Of a DNA stretch of 11,075 nt, positions 4,981-11,075 are shown in pieces (the stretch's first letter is position 1; every line of letters begins with the position of its first letter). The stretch lies in assembly GCA_049694275.1 (NCBI GenBank), contig JBAVQS010000248.1, positions 1-11,075 on the forward strand, read 5' to 3'. Under the pieces are notes generated by a model. The model had not been told where the DNA came from, made no database searches, and saw only the letters and a program-made list of their open reading frames with translations. The translations under genes and the position numbers were made by a program. This DNA is from JBAVQS01 sp049694275. GTDB lineage: Bacteria; Chloroflexota; Anaerolineae; UBA4142; SHND01.

Positions 4981-6072
4981 TTAATAGTCGCGATAGGTCT
5001 GAGAGATCTTGACGACGGCGTCCTTGTGATGGAGAAAGAGTGCGGCCAGCGTGGGGTCAAAGTGCTTGCCGGTCTCCTCCCACACCAGATCGAACGCCTC
5101 GGCAAGCGGCCACGCCGCTTTATACGGACGACTGGAGGTGACGGCGTCAAAGACATCGGCGAGCGCGAGGAGCCGCCCCAACAGTGGAATATCCTTCCCT
5201 GAGAGCCGATCCGGATAACCTGTCCCATCCCAGCGCTCATGGTGGGTCAGGCATCCGATGCGCGCCACGCTCAGCAACTCAGAGGGGTGATCGCCAATGA
5301 TTCGCGCGCCAATCCGTGTATGCTCCTGCATGATCTGCCGCTCTTCAGGCGTGAGGGGCGCGGGTTTCAGCAGAATGTGATCGGGGATGCCGATCTTGCC
5401 GATATCGTGCAGGGGCGCAATGGTGAAATACAGATCGGCGATCGAGTCGTCCAGCCCGGCGGCCAGGGCCAGGAACCGGACGTAGTGGCTGACGCGTTCG
5501 ACGTGCATCCCGGTCTCGTGATCGCGTTGCTCACCCGCCCGGCCCAACTGGCGAATCAGCTCGCTCCGGGTCGTTTCGAGCTCGAACGTTCGCTCGCGCA
5601 CTTTGTCTTCCAGGCTGGCGTTGAGCAGCAGCACCTGCTGGTTGAGCTCGGCAAGCTGCTGGACCGTTTCCTGAAGCGCGAGCCGTTGACTGAATAACTC
5701 GATAAAGACCCGCACCTTGCTGAGCAAAATCTCGGGGATGAAGGGTTTGCTCATGAAATCGACGGCGCCCGACTCGTAGGCTTTGCGATGGTGGTACTCA
5801 TCCGCATACACCGCGGTGACGAAAATGACCGGTAGGGTCCGGGTGAGGGGATCGCCGCGCAACCGCTCGACCAGCTCATAGCCATCCATGCCGGGCATTT
5901 GCACGTCGACAATGGCGACACAAAAATCGTTCTGCCGCGTCAGGTCGAGCGCCACGGCGCCGGAGGTCGCGGGCAGGACCTCGACATCCAGCCGGGACAA
6001 GACGCGGTCGAGAATGTACAGGTTTTCGGGGTAGTCATCCACAGCCAGGATTTTGGGGCGCGCAGCCATCAT
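4981..6072 (-). CDS. response regulator with HD-GYP phosphodiesterase output
   Basis: 363 residues. The receiver domain (about 6-125) has the acidic pair D12/D13, phospho-acceptor D56 in AIVDVQMPGMDG, the Thr switch in IFVTA and K109 in MSKPF. A helical coiled-coil-like linker (about 127-172, rich in Gln, Leu and Glu) joins it to an HD-GYP domain (about 180-350) with H222-D223 in APLHDIGKIGIP, THHERWDGTGYP (GYP at 285-287) and LALADVFDAVTSSRPYK. The complete metal ligand set and GYP predict an active c-di-GMP phosphodiesterase in the cytoplasm, switched by phosphorylation from an unlinked histidine kinase (none is adjacent). Start at ATG 6072 with GAGG a few bases upstream; the following ATG codon is an alternative. 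The gene is first in a likely operon driven by the consensus promoter at 6096-6124. Confidence 0.95.
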   Translation of the reverse strand: MMAARPKILAVDDYPENLYILDRVLSRLDVEVLPATSGAVALDLTRQNDFCVAIVDVQMPGMDGYELVERLRGDPLTRTLPVIFVTAVYADEYHHRKAYESGAVDFMSKPFIPEILLSKVRVFIELFSQRLALQETVQQLAELNQQVLLLNASLEDKVRERTFELETTRSELIRQLGRAGEQRDHETGMHVERVSHYVRFLALAAGLDDSIADLYFTIAPLHDIGKIGIPDHILLKPAPLTPEERQIMQEHTRIGARIIGDHPSELLSVARIGCLTHHERWDGTGYPDRLSGKDIPLLGRLLALADVFDAVTSSRPYKAAWPLAEAFDLVWEETGKHFDPTLAALFLHHKDAVVKISQTYRDY

Positions 6073-6095
6073 GTACCTCGGTGCCTAGCGGCAGA

Positions 6096-6124
6096 ATTAT
6101 ATTTTATAGACGGTTCGGTGTCAA
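6096..6124 (-). promoter_or_regulatory. perfect consensus sigma-70 promoter of response-regulator operon
   Basis: Minus strand: -35 TTGACA at 6124-6119, spacer of exactly 17 bp (6118-6102), -10 TATAAT at 6101-6096. Both hexamers match consensus at 12 of 12 positions. The predicted transcription start is around 6089, leaving a leader of about 17 nt that contains the GAGG ribosome binding site of the gene starting at 6072. Position, strand and short leader all fit. Such a promoter should be strong and housekeeping-type unless a repressor covers it. Confidence 0.88.
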
Positions 6125-6131
6125 CGCGGTA

Positions 6132-6160
6132 TTGACAATCAGGGAATCCACGGTGAAAAT
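6132..6160 (+). promoter_or_regulatory. candidate sigma-70 promoter of the divergent gene
   Basis: Plus strand: perfect -35 TTGACA at 6132-6137, 17 bp spacer, -10 GAAAAT at 6155-6160 (4 of 6 consensus). It would give a leader of about 65-70 nt before the ATG at 6235. The -10 is weaker than that of the divergent promoter; the two -35 boxes lie only 7 bp apart back to back. Confidence 0.45.
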
Positions 6161-6234
6161 GGGAGCGGTAACCGGCGCTGTTCCGGGACCGCGTCCGGCA
6201 GAACCCTATCCTCCCTGCGAGCGTCTTGATAACC

Positions 6235-7623
6235 ATGGCAAAAAGAATCCTGATTGGGCTTGGCGTGGCCGTCCTTTTCATGTCGATCGTGCTGAGCACG
6301 GCGATCCTGCTCACCCCCTACCTATCGCGCCAGGTCGCGCTAGCCAACCCCTCCGCCATATCCGCCACCCCCACGGCAACGCCCACCTCATTGCCGGCGC
6401 CTACGGCCACAGCCACGCCCAGCGCCACGCCCATCGAAGGCGCTGCGTTTGCGGTTACCCGCACAGACGCGGATGGCAAGACCAACGCACTGGACCCGTT
6501 CCTGCACACGCCGCTTGTCGTCCAGATGCTGGACGCAGACACCAACGCCCCGCTGCCCGGCATCACGACCTATTTCGTGAGCAAAGGGTCCGACCTCCTC
6601 GTCGTCGCCATCGATCCGCGCCGCCGCTACCTTACCGCCCTGCGCCAGGTCACGCATCAAAAGATCGGGCGGGGGCCATTTGTATTCTCCGGCGGGATTG
6701 CAGCGTTACCGGCGTTGAACGGCGCCGATGTGTTCGTCTCAATGCACCCTCTCACGGATGCGGCAACCGCGGCAGACTGGCTCGCGCTCGGCGCCGAGAT
6801 ACCCGCGGTCGAACATTTTCTCCCCGCGCAGGACGAATGCGTCAATGCCGACCAGATCGTCATGGGCGCGCATACCATCATCGGAGGACCGGTATCGATT
6901 CTCCCGGTCGCGCCGCTGGTCGCAGGCGATGCCCGGACTACGCCGCCTGGCGATTGGGCCTGGCTAGCCTTGCGCGGCGAGATAACCGGCAAGATTGAAG
7001 GGGCGCCGGCGCAGAGTACCCTGGGAACGCTCCTCGCGGCCGGGGGCGGTGCGCTGCGCTTCAAGGTCTATGCCCTCGACAGGACCCCCACCGGCGACAG
7101 GCTCGCCGTCCTAGCCGGCTGGTGCCTCGAACCGCTGGACCACGCGAGTCCGGATTCGCTTTTGAAATGGGTGGAATACGGCATGCGCCACGGCGATCCG
7201 TATGCCCTCGCGCAGTTGGTCGCCGATCCCCCCTATGACACGGTGCAATACGGACCCTATCGCTTTGAAAATCAGGGGACCCTGAACCGCGAAACGCTCG
7301 GCCGCGAGGCACAGGCCGCCGGCCTCAAGAGCGCTCAATGCCTGGGGTACGCAATCTATCGTGCAGGGGAACGGATCGAACTGTTCGAAATCTTTACATC
7401 CAACTGGAGCGCGGGGTGGGATACGGCGCAAGCGCGCGGCACGCCGTACGCGGTCCTCGCCTTTTTGCCGACCAAGCGGAGCGCGGGCACCCTCGCCACA
7501 ACCGACGGCCTCTATCTGAACTATGTGGGGATTCCGCGGGCGAGCGACATCCCCCGGGACCTCGCGCCCTGTCCGGACCTGCTCGCGCCGCCGGCCGGCG
7601 CGACCCCCACCCTGCCGCGCTAG
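6235..7623 (+). CDS. membrane-anchored secreted protein, function unknown
   Basis: 462 residues from ATG 6235; an in-frame TTG three codons earlier is possible, and neither has a strong SD. An uncleaved signal anchor or signal peptide (about 5-27, ILIGLGVAVLFMSIVLSTAI) with a basic N-terminus (MAKR) is followed by a low-complexity Thr/Pro/Ala stalk (about 40-66, including TPTATPTSLPAPTATATP), as on many Chloroflexota surface proteins. The remaining ~390 residues are a mixed alpha/beta extracytoplasmic region with four scattered Cys (in DECVNA, GWCLEP, AQCLGY and APCPDL) that could form disulfides. No enzyme motif is recognised. The C-terminus (PAGATPTLPR) is again Pro-rich. It is divergent from the c-di-GMP regulator and may share control through the intergenic dyad. 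The protein is convergent with the gene ending at 7657. Confidence 0.8.
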   Translation: MAKRILIGLGVAVLFMSIVLSTAILLTPYLSRQVALANPSAISATPTATPTSLPAPTATATPSATPIEGAAFAVTRTDADGKTNALDPFLHTPLVVQMLDADTNAPLPGITTYFVSKGSDLLVVAIDPRRRYLTALRQVTHQKIGRGPFVFSGGIAALPALNGADVFVSMHPLTDAATAADWLALGAEIPAVEHFLPAQDECVNADQIVMGAHTIIGGPVSILPVAPLVAGDARTTPPGDWAWLALRGEITGKIEGAPAQSTLGTLLAAGGGALRFKVYALDRTPTGDRLAVLAGWCLEPLDHASPDSLLKWVEYGMRHGDPYALAQLVADPPYDTVQYGPYRFENQGTLNRETLGREAQAAGLKSAQCLGYAIYRAGERIELFEIFTSNWSAGWDTAQARGTPYAVLAFLPTKRSAGTLATTDGLYLNYVGIPRASDIPRDLAPCPDLLAPPAGATPTLPR

Positions 7624-7656
7624 CGCACCAGGCGCAGGCCACAGGGCAGGCGCGCT

Positions 7657-8184
7657 TTATCCCAACTTACCCATCTCTTCAATCACGCGCGCCGCTTCCC
7701 GAAGACCCACCAGATAACCCGATTCGTATGACTCGGTCGCAAGCTGATACAGTCGAATCTGTTCCTGCACCTGATAGCTCTCGGCCCCCAGGTTGGCGAG
7801 GTTGGCCCGCGCCTGGAACGCAAATTCGAGCCCGTCATGTCGCCCCAGCGCGAACAACATCTGCGCATAAAGCTGCGGACGCACGGCGTCATACCCACCA
7901 TCCGGCGATTTGATCTCTTGCTGCTGGATCAACTGAATCGCCCAGACCATTCCATCGCGATACCCTTCGATGCGCAAGTCCGAAACGGTGTGCGGTTCAG
8001 CGTCGGCCGGGTCGCTGCTCCGCGCATCGAGATTCGTCAACTCTTCGCGCAGCCGGCCCAGCGCGCCCAGGGTGTGAATGGCAAGCGCCAACGCCTCCAC
8101 ATAGCCATCCGCCTGAAATAGGCGGCCCCGGAGCGGCTCGAGAATATGCGCTGAAAGTTCACTTGAATAGTATTGATTTCGCAT
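7657..8184 (-). CDS. helical protein of unknown function
   Basis: 175 residues starting MRNQYYSSELSAHILEPLRG at ATG 8184; CTGGAG lies about 9 bases upstream. The sequence is predicted all-alpha and soluble, with two amphipathic halves: AHILEPLRGRLFQADGYVEA to LRIEGYRDGMVWAIQLIQQQ, then YAQMLFALGRHDGLEFAFQA to YQVQEQIRLYQLATESYESG. A mid-region rich in Asp, Ser and Ala (DARSSDPADAEPH) is a likely linker. No transmembrane helix, DNA-binding motif or catalytic signature is visible, and I do not recognise the family. It lies 54 nt downstream of the ketopantoate-reductase-like gene on the same strand and may be its operon partner; the gap holds a 14-bp palindrome. Codon use and composition match its neighbours. 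Confidence 0.7.
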   Translation of the reverse strand: MRNQYYSSELSAHILEPLRGRLFQADGYVEALALAIHTLGALGRLREELTNLDARSSDPADAEPHTVSDLRIEGYRDGMVWAIQLIQQQEIKSPDGGYDAVRPQLYAQMLFALGRHDGLEFAFQARANLANLGAESYQVQEQIRLYQLATESYESGYLVGLREAARVIEEMGKLG

Positions 8185-8224
8185 CGCGATCTCCAGGTCA
8201 AGAATTGGCGCCGACGTGATCTCT

Positions 8225-8238
8225 GAACGGCGCCGTTC
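8225..8238. repeat. 14-bp perfect palindrome between two minus-strand genes
   Basis: GAACGGCGCCGTTC is self-complementary and begins at the base next to the stop codon of the gene at 8239-9300. It has no U-tract on the minus strand, so it is not a classic terminator; it could slow RNA decay or bind a dimeric protein, or be chance in GC-rich DNA. Confidence 0.35.
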
Positions 8239-9300
8239 TTAATCCGCCTTGGGGCGAAACCGAATCACAAAGAGAGCCAGACCGACGACCACGGCCGCGC
8301 TCACCCACACCCCAAACCAATCCAGCGGAATATTGGCGCGTCCCACCGGAATCGGCGCCATCGCGGGATTAATATATCCATCAAGCCGGTTTAGCGCAGG
8401 GGTCGGCGCGCCGGTGGCACGCGCGAGTTGGTGGAGCTCGGACGCGAGTTGCTGCATCTCGTCACGCGCGACATTCGCATGCGCCGCGAGCGCCAGCCGG
8501 GCCAGCTCGGTCTGCATCAGCCGGCCAAGCGCGAACACGAGCAACGGTTCGGGAAGCCATTCGTACAGCAATGCACCGGCCGGCAGCAGCGGAACGCCGC
8601 CAGCATGCAGCACTTGAAACCCCTCCCGCGCGGCGCGTACGAGCAACACCAATCCATCGCGCGTCCGCGCCAGGCGTTTGTTGTCTCCGCCCGCCAGGTA
8701 GAGCGCACCCGCAATCGGGACCACGAGCGCGGCATGGGTCCAGAGCCACGCGTCCATATGGGGCGAGACATCCACCTGAAACCCGGCCCCTTCCAGCAGA
8801 CCCACAATCGCCTGCAAGCGGAGGGACAGCCCCCCATCGGTTTCGCCAATCGTCACCCGCGGCCGGCGGCCGCCCATGCCGGCGGCATAGCGAATGACGT
8901 GCCCCTGCCGCGTCCCACCCGACGACGCAAAACCGAGCAGGACCCGCTCCCGTCCGAGCGCGCGAACGTATTCCTCCGCCCCGGCGGCATTATTGCCCAA
9001 AAAGAGGACATTCGGCGTATTTCGATTTGCAGCCAGGTCTGGCAGAACGGAAGGGATCTGGTTCTTGCGCACAAGGACAATGACCAGCTCGTATGCATCG
9101 TCAGGCGCCAATCGCTCGACCACGGTCACACGCGTGACCGTTTCAGTCCCGGTTCTCGCGTCTTGCAGCACGATCCCCTGTGCCCGCAAATCGGCCAGCC
9201 GCGGCCCGCGCGCGAGCAGGGAAACGTCATTCCCCGCGTCCTGCAATCGCGCCGCGTACAGGCTTCCCAGAACGCCAGCGCCATAAACCAGAACCTTCAT
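8239..9300 (-). CDS. ketopantoate-reductase-family protein with membrane tail
   Basis: 353 residues. The N-terminal NAD(P)-binding Rossmann domain (about 1-170) opens MKVLVYGAGVLGSLYAARLQ with an intact GxGxxG and LARG after strand two. The C-terminal helical ApbA/PanE-type domain (about 175-310) retains the family helix ending GAPTPAL and a Glu (E281) at the position expected for the catalytic Glu of ketopantoate reductase. The invariant substrate-binding Lys (K176 in E. coli PanE) is not found in DAWLWTHAALVVPIAGAL; Thr188 occupies its approximate place. After the domain a hydrophobic helix (about 328-346, WFGVWVSAAVVVGLALFVI) and a basic tail (RFRPKAD) suggest a tail anchor, unusual for this soluble family. 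It should therefore be called a PanE-like oxidoreductase, not PanE. GGGGG abuts the ATG, so the start has only modest SD support. Confidence 0.82.
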   Translation of the reverse strand: MKVLVYGAGVLGSLYAARLQDAGNDVSLLARGPRLADLRAQGIVLQDARTGTETVTRVTVVERLAPDDAYELVIVLVRKNQIPSVLPDLAANRNTPNVLFLGNNAAGAEEYVRALGRERVLLGFASSGGTRQGHVIRYAAGMGGRRPRVTIGETDGGLSLRLQAIVGLLEGAGFQVDVSPHMDAWLWTHAALVVPIAGALYLAGGDNKRLARTRDGLVLLVRAAREGFQVLHAGGVPLLPAGALLYEWLPEPLLVFALGRLMQTELARLALAAHANVARDEMQQLASELHQLARATGAPTPALNRLDGYINPAMAPIPVGRANIPLDWFGVWVSAAVVVGLALFVIRFRPKAD

Positions 9301-9364
9301 CCCCCAAGTTTAGCACATTTACTGTACCGCGCCTAATGAGAAAGGGTGCGACCCCCATCCCCTA

Positions 9365-9393
9365 CCCCTTCCCCCGCCGAGCGGGAGAAGGGG
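9365..9393. repeat. GC-rich hairpin at the left of an intergenic repeat cluster
   Basis: CCCCTTCCCCCGC, loop CGA, GCGGGAGAAGGGG: 12 of 13 stem positions pair. Its core (CCCGC/GCGGG flanked by pyrimidine/purine arms) recurs in the hairpin at 9474-9498, so the cluster has hairpins at both edges, in the manner of REP-type intergenic sequences. Confidence 0.7.
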
Positions 9394-9478
9394 TGCCAGA
9401 TTCTCCCTCCTGCCACGCACGAGAAGGGTGTCACATTCCCGCTCCTGCCACGCACGAGAAGGGGTGTCACATTCCCTC
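9385..9478 (+). repeat. three-copy tandem repeat, 35-36 bp period
   Basis: A unit starting GAGAAGGGGTGYCASATTC begins at 9385, 9421 and 9456. Copies two and three are near identical over their whole length, including the preceding CTCCTGCCACGCAC, while copy one is more diverged. The repeats are contiguous and lack unique spacers. Confidence 0.75.
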
Positions 9479-9498
9479 TCCCGCTTTGCGGGGGAGGG
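9474..9498. repeat. GC-rich hairpin at the right of the repeat cluster
   Basis: CCCTCTCCCGC, loop TTT, GCGGGGGAGGG; all 11 stem positions pair, one as G-T. It is followed by TTAGGGTGGGGG, which mirrors the CCCCCATCCCCTACC before the left hairpin, so the whole cluster is an imperfect inverted repeat. No T-run follows, so it is not an obvious terminator. Confidence 0.7.
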
Positions 9499-9566
9499 TT
9501 AGGGTGGGGGTGGTTGGTACAGAATTTTGACCGGGTAGGAACCGAAACCACAACATACTTGTGATA

Positions 9567-9584
9567 AATTTCTCAAGTGAAATT
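9567..9584. promoter_or_regulatory. candidate operator upstream of hdrC
   Basis: AATTTCTCAAGTGAAATT has perfect 6-bp arms (AATTTC/GAAATT) around a 6-bp centre, about 40 bp before the hdrC start in the AT-rich promoter zone. It resembles a binding site for a dimeric regulator, but no regulator gene is adjacent and the match may be chance. Confidence 0.3.
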
Positions 9585-9625
9585 ATAGCACGTTTCTTTT
9601 TGCGTGCGCGTAGAGGGAGGCTCTC

Positions 9626-10225
9626 TTGCTATTCTTTCCAACTCGTGCGGAAACCCGCCCGCTTGCGGAGACGGTCAACGCGAGAACAGGCCTGCATGTC
9701 CAGGATTGTTACCAGTGCGGCAAGTGCAGCGCCGGTTGCCCGGTCTCTGCCTTTATGGACCTGGGGCCGCACCAGATCATGCGCGCCGTGCAGTTGGGGC
9801 AGACGGACCTCGCGCTCGGCGCTTCAACCATCTGGCTCTGCACCGGCTGCCAGACCTGCGCTACGCGTTGTCCGATGGAGCTCGACCCGGCCCACGTTAT
9901 GGACGCGCTCCGTCACCTGGCACGCGAACAAGGAATCGAGCCGGCGGAAAAAGGGGTCGTCCTCGGCAACAACCTCTTTATCGAATCCATCAAGCGCCTC
10001 GGGCGCCTCTACGAAGTCGGACTGGTGGCGGGAATCAACCTCGGCACGCTCCACCCATTTGACAATGTGCTCGACGTCGGCCTACCGCTATTCAGCAAAG
10101 GCAAGCTCCATCTCTGGCCGGGCCGTATTTCAAGCGGCGCCGTCGCGCGCCTGTTCTCGAACAAGGGCGCGACTGATGGACCGGGCGAGAAGGAGAACGC
10201 CGATTCTAACCGGAGCGAAGCGTGA
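9626..10225 (+). CDS. hdrC: heterodisulfide reductase subunit C-like protein
   Basis: 199 residues from a TTG start at 9626, chosen because AGGGAGG (9614-9620) precedes it with a 5-base spacer; no better ATG exists upstream of the first cluster motif. Two [4Fe-4S] motifs, CYQCGKCSAGCP and CTGCQTCATRCP, are each CxxCxxCxxxCP, as in HdrC. The C-terminal part contains the family's LYEVGLVAGINLGTLHPF-type segment and a hydrophilic tail. HdrC passes electrons between the partner flavin/iron-sulfur subunit (HdrA or equivalent) and HdrB. The product is soluble. Its stop TGA overlaps the ATG of hdrB by one base (TGATG), so the two are translationally coupled. In non-methanogens the natural disulfide is not CoM-S-S-CoB; the substrate or partner here is unknown. 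Confidence 0.92.
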   Translation: MLFFPTRAETRPLAETVNARTGLHVQDCYQCGKCSAGCPVSAFMDLGPHQIMRAVQLGQTDLALGASTIWLCTGCQTCATRCPMELDPAHVMDALRHLAREQGIEPAEKGVVLGNNLFIESIKRLGRLYEVGLVAGINLGTLHPFDNVLDVGLPLFSKGKLHLWPGRISSGAVARLFSNKGATDGPGEKENADSNRSEA

Positions 10226-11075
10226 TGCAATCCTATAGCTATTATCCGGGCTGCTCGCTCCACGGCACCGCCGTCGAGTACGATCATTCCCTCAAGCTCG
10301 TCGCCGGCAAGCTCGACCTCGCGCTGCACGAGCTCGCCGATTGGAATTGCTGCGGCGCGACGGCGGCGCACAGCACCGGCGAACTGCTGGCTCTCGCCCT
10401 GCCGGCGCGCAACCTGCAGATTGCTGCCCGCTCCCCAGACCCGCTGCTCGCTCCCTGTGCCATGTGCTATAACCGGATGAAGGTGACCCAGCATGCCCTG
10501 CTCGACCCGGCCCGCCGCGCCGAGATCGAACAGGTGCTCGGCGGCAAGGACGGCCTCGGCCAGGTGCAAGTCCTCTCCATCCTCCAGGCGTTGGCCACAC
10601 CCGAGATGCTCGCCGCGGTCGCGAGCCGCGTCGTCCGGCCGCTCAAGGGGCTCAAGGTCGTCTGCTATTACGGCTGCCTCCTGGTCCGCCCGCCCAACAT
10701 TCTGCCTACCGAAGATTTTGAAAACCCACAGGGCATGGACCGGCTGGTGAGCCAGCTTGGGGCCGAGGCGCTCGACTGGCCATTCAAGACTGAATGCTGT
10801 GGCGCAAGCCTCGCGCTCGCCCGCACCGACATTGTCCTCAAGCTCGGCCAGCGCCTCTTGCAGATGGCGCGCCAGGTCGGCGCAAACTGCATCGTCACCG
10901 CCTGCCCCATGTGCCACAGCAATCTCGATACGCGCCAGAGCCAGATCAAGGCCAGGCTGGGCGACGATTTCGCCATGCCGATCTTTTACATCACCGAGTT
11001 GATGGGGCTGGCCTTTGGGTATGGGCCGAAAGAGCTCTATATCGACAAGCACTTGACGGACGCAACCGGAATCTG
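10225..11075 (+). CDS. hdrB: heterodisulfide reductase subunit B-like protein (partial)
   Basis: Starts at ATG 10225, overlapping the hdrC stop by one base, and is open to the window end (283 codons seen), so the 3' end is missing but little should remain. It carries both cysteine-rich CCG domains typical of HdrB: C10, C42-C43-G, C78xxC81 (in YYPGCSLHG, WNCCGATAAH, APCAMCYN), then C147/C151, C191-C192-G, C227xxC230 (in VCYYGCLL, ECCGASLALAR, ACPMCHSN). In HdrB these motifs bind the non-cubane iron-sulfur clusters at the disulfide-reducing site. Completeness of both motifs predicts a functional catalytic subunit. With hdrC it forms an HdrBC unit; whether hdrA or another electron donor follows cannot be seen here. 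Confidence 0.93.
   Translation, partial: MQSYSYYPGCSLHGTAVEYDHSLKLVAGKLDLALHELADWNCCGATAAHSTGELLALALPARNLQIAARSPDPLLAPCAMCYNRMKVTQHALLDPARRAEIEQVLGGKDGLGQVQVLSILQALATPEMLAAVASRVVRPLKGLKVVCYYGCLLVRPPNILPTEDFENPQGMDRLVSQLGAEALDWPFKTECCGASLALARTDIVLKLGQRLLQMARQVGANCIVTACPMCHSNLDTRQSQIKARLGDDFAMPIFYITELMGLAFGYGPKELYIDKHLTDATGI

Larger units (their letters stand above)
9301..9625. other. intergenic region with repeats and candidate control sites
   Basis: A 325-bp gap between the divergent genes at 8239-9300 and 9626-10225 with no convincing gene; short frames here arise from C/G-rich repeats. It holds two hairpins, a three-copy tandem repeat, a small AT-rich dyad and the ribosome binding site of hdrC. 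An AT-rich stretch from about 9520 to 9600 is where the hdrC promoter should lie. Confidence 0.6.

Noticed and set aside
6081..6998. 305-codon plus-strand frame overlapping the 6235-7623 gene
   Set aside because: Arg/Pro/His-rich out-of-frame shadow; it would cover the consensus promoter region, while the 6235 frame has a coherent anchor, stalk and domain.
7617..7626. GCGCTAGCGC palindrome at the stop of the 6235-7623 gene as terminator
   Set aside because: Only 10 bp with no loop and no T-run; common by chance in GC-rich DNA.
8428..9336. 302-codon plus-strand frame opposite the PanE-like gene
   Set aside because: Arg/His/Gln/Pro-rich translation typical of antisense frames; the minus strand shows a clear Rossmann motif over the same bases.
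9385..9478. Possible CRISPR array from three regularly spaced repeats
   Set aside because: The units are contiguous with no unique spacers, only three copies, and no cas gene is nearby; tandem repeat fits better.
10009..11052. 347-codon minus-strand open frame opposite hdrC/hdrB
   Set aside because: It is an antisense shadow of GC-rich coding DNA; the plus strand encodes complete Hdr cysteine motifs, and the antisense translation has no family resemblance.

Overview
The window looks like a moderately GC-rich bacterial chromosome. No rRNA or tRNA gene is present to fix the taxonomy. The best lineage hint is the Thr/Pro/Ala stalk (TPTATPTSLPAPTATATP type) behind the N-terminal membrane anchor of the gene at 6235-7623, a linker style very common in Chloroflexota. 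The mesaconyl-CoA-hydratase-like MaoC protein and the HdrC/HdrB pair fit that group but do not prove it. I treat Chloroflexota as a tentative inference.

Layout. (1) 1-89: 3' end of a GC-rich plus-strand gene. (2) 90-1453: an AT-rich, foreign-looking block of three minus-strand reading frames: a small protein with its 5' end cut off, a probable beta-propeller protein overlapping it by 103 nt, and a 40-aa J-domain-like protein with a strong ribosome binding site. Nothing here has a recognised function; it is the best candidate in the window for an undescribed system, but it is damaged. (3) 1453-2480: a complete IS630-family insertion sequence with 24-bp terminal inverted repeats, flanking TA dinucleotides, and a transposase split over two frames joined at an A8 slippery run. 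(4) 2478-6072, minus strand: a probable five-gene transcription unit of a response regulator with an HD-GYP cyclic-di-GMP phosphodiesterase domain, a MaoC hydratase, a pirin, an ECF sigma factor and a small multi-pass membrane protein. It starts from a perfect consensus sigma-70 promoter (TTGACA, 17 bp, TATAAT). (5) 6235-7623, plus strand: a divergent, membrane-anchored, probably extracytoplasmic protein of unknown function. (6) 7657-9300, minus strand: a helical protein of unknown function and, upstream of it, a ketopantoate-reductase-family protein with an unusual C-terminal membrane helix and without the expected catalytic lysine. (7) 9340-9512: an intergenic cluster of hairpins and a three-copy 35-36-bp tandem repeat. 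(8) 9626-11075, plus strand: hdrC and hdrB, heterodisulfide-reductase-like iron-sulfur subunits overlapping by one base, with hdrB running off the window.

How the parts work together. The long minus-strand unit pairs c-di-GMP turnover control and an alternative sigma factor with two small metabolic enzymes, so it probably serves signalling and stress response more than one pathway. HdrC and HdrB should form an electron-transfer module; no HdrA or other partner is visible in the window. The IS630 element lies exactly between the 3' end of the membrane-protein gene and the 5' end of the AT-rich cassette, and it supplies the stop codon of the former and an artificial start for the latter.
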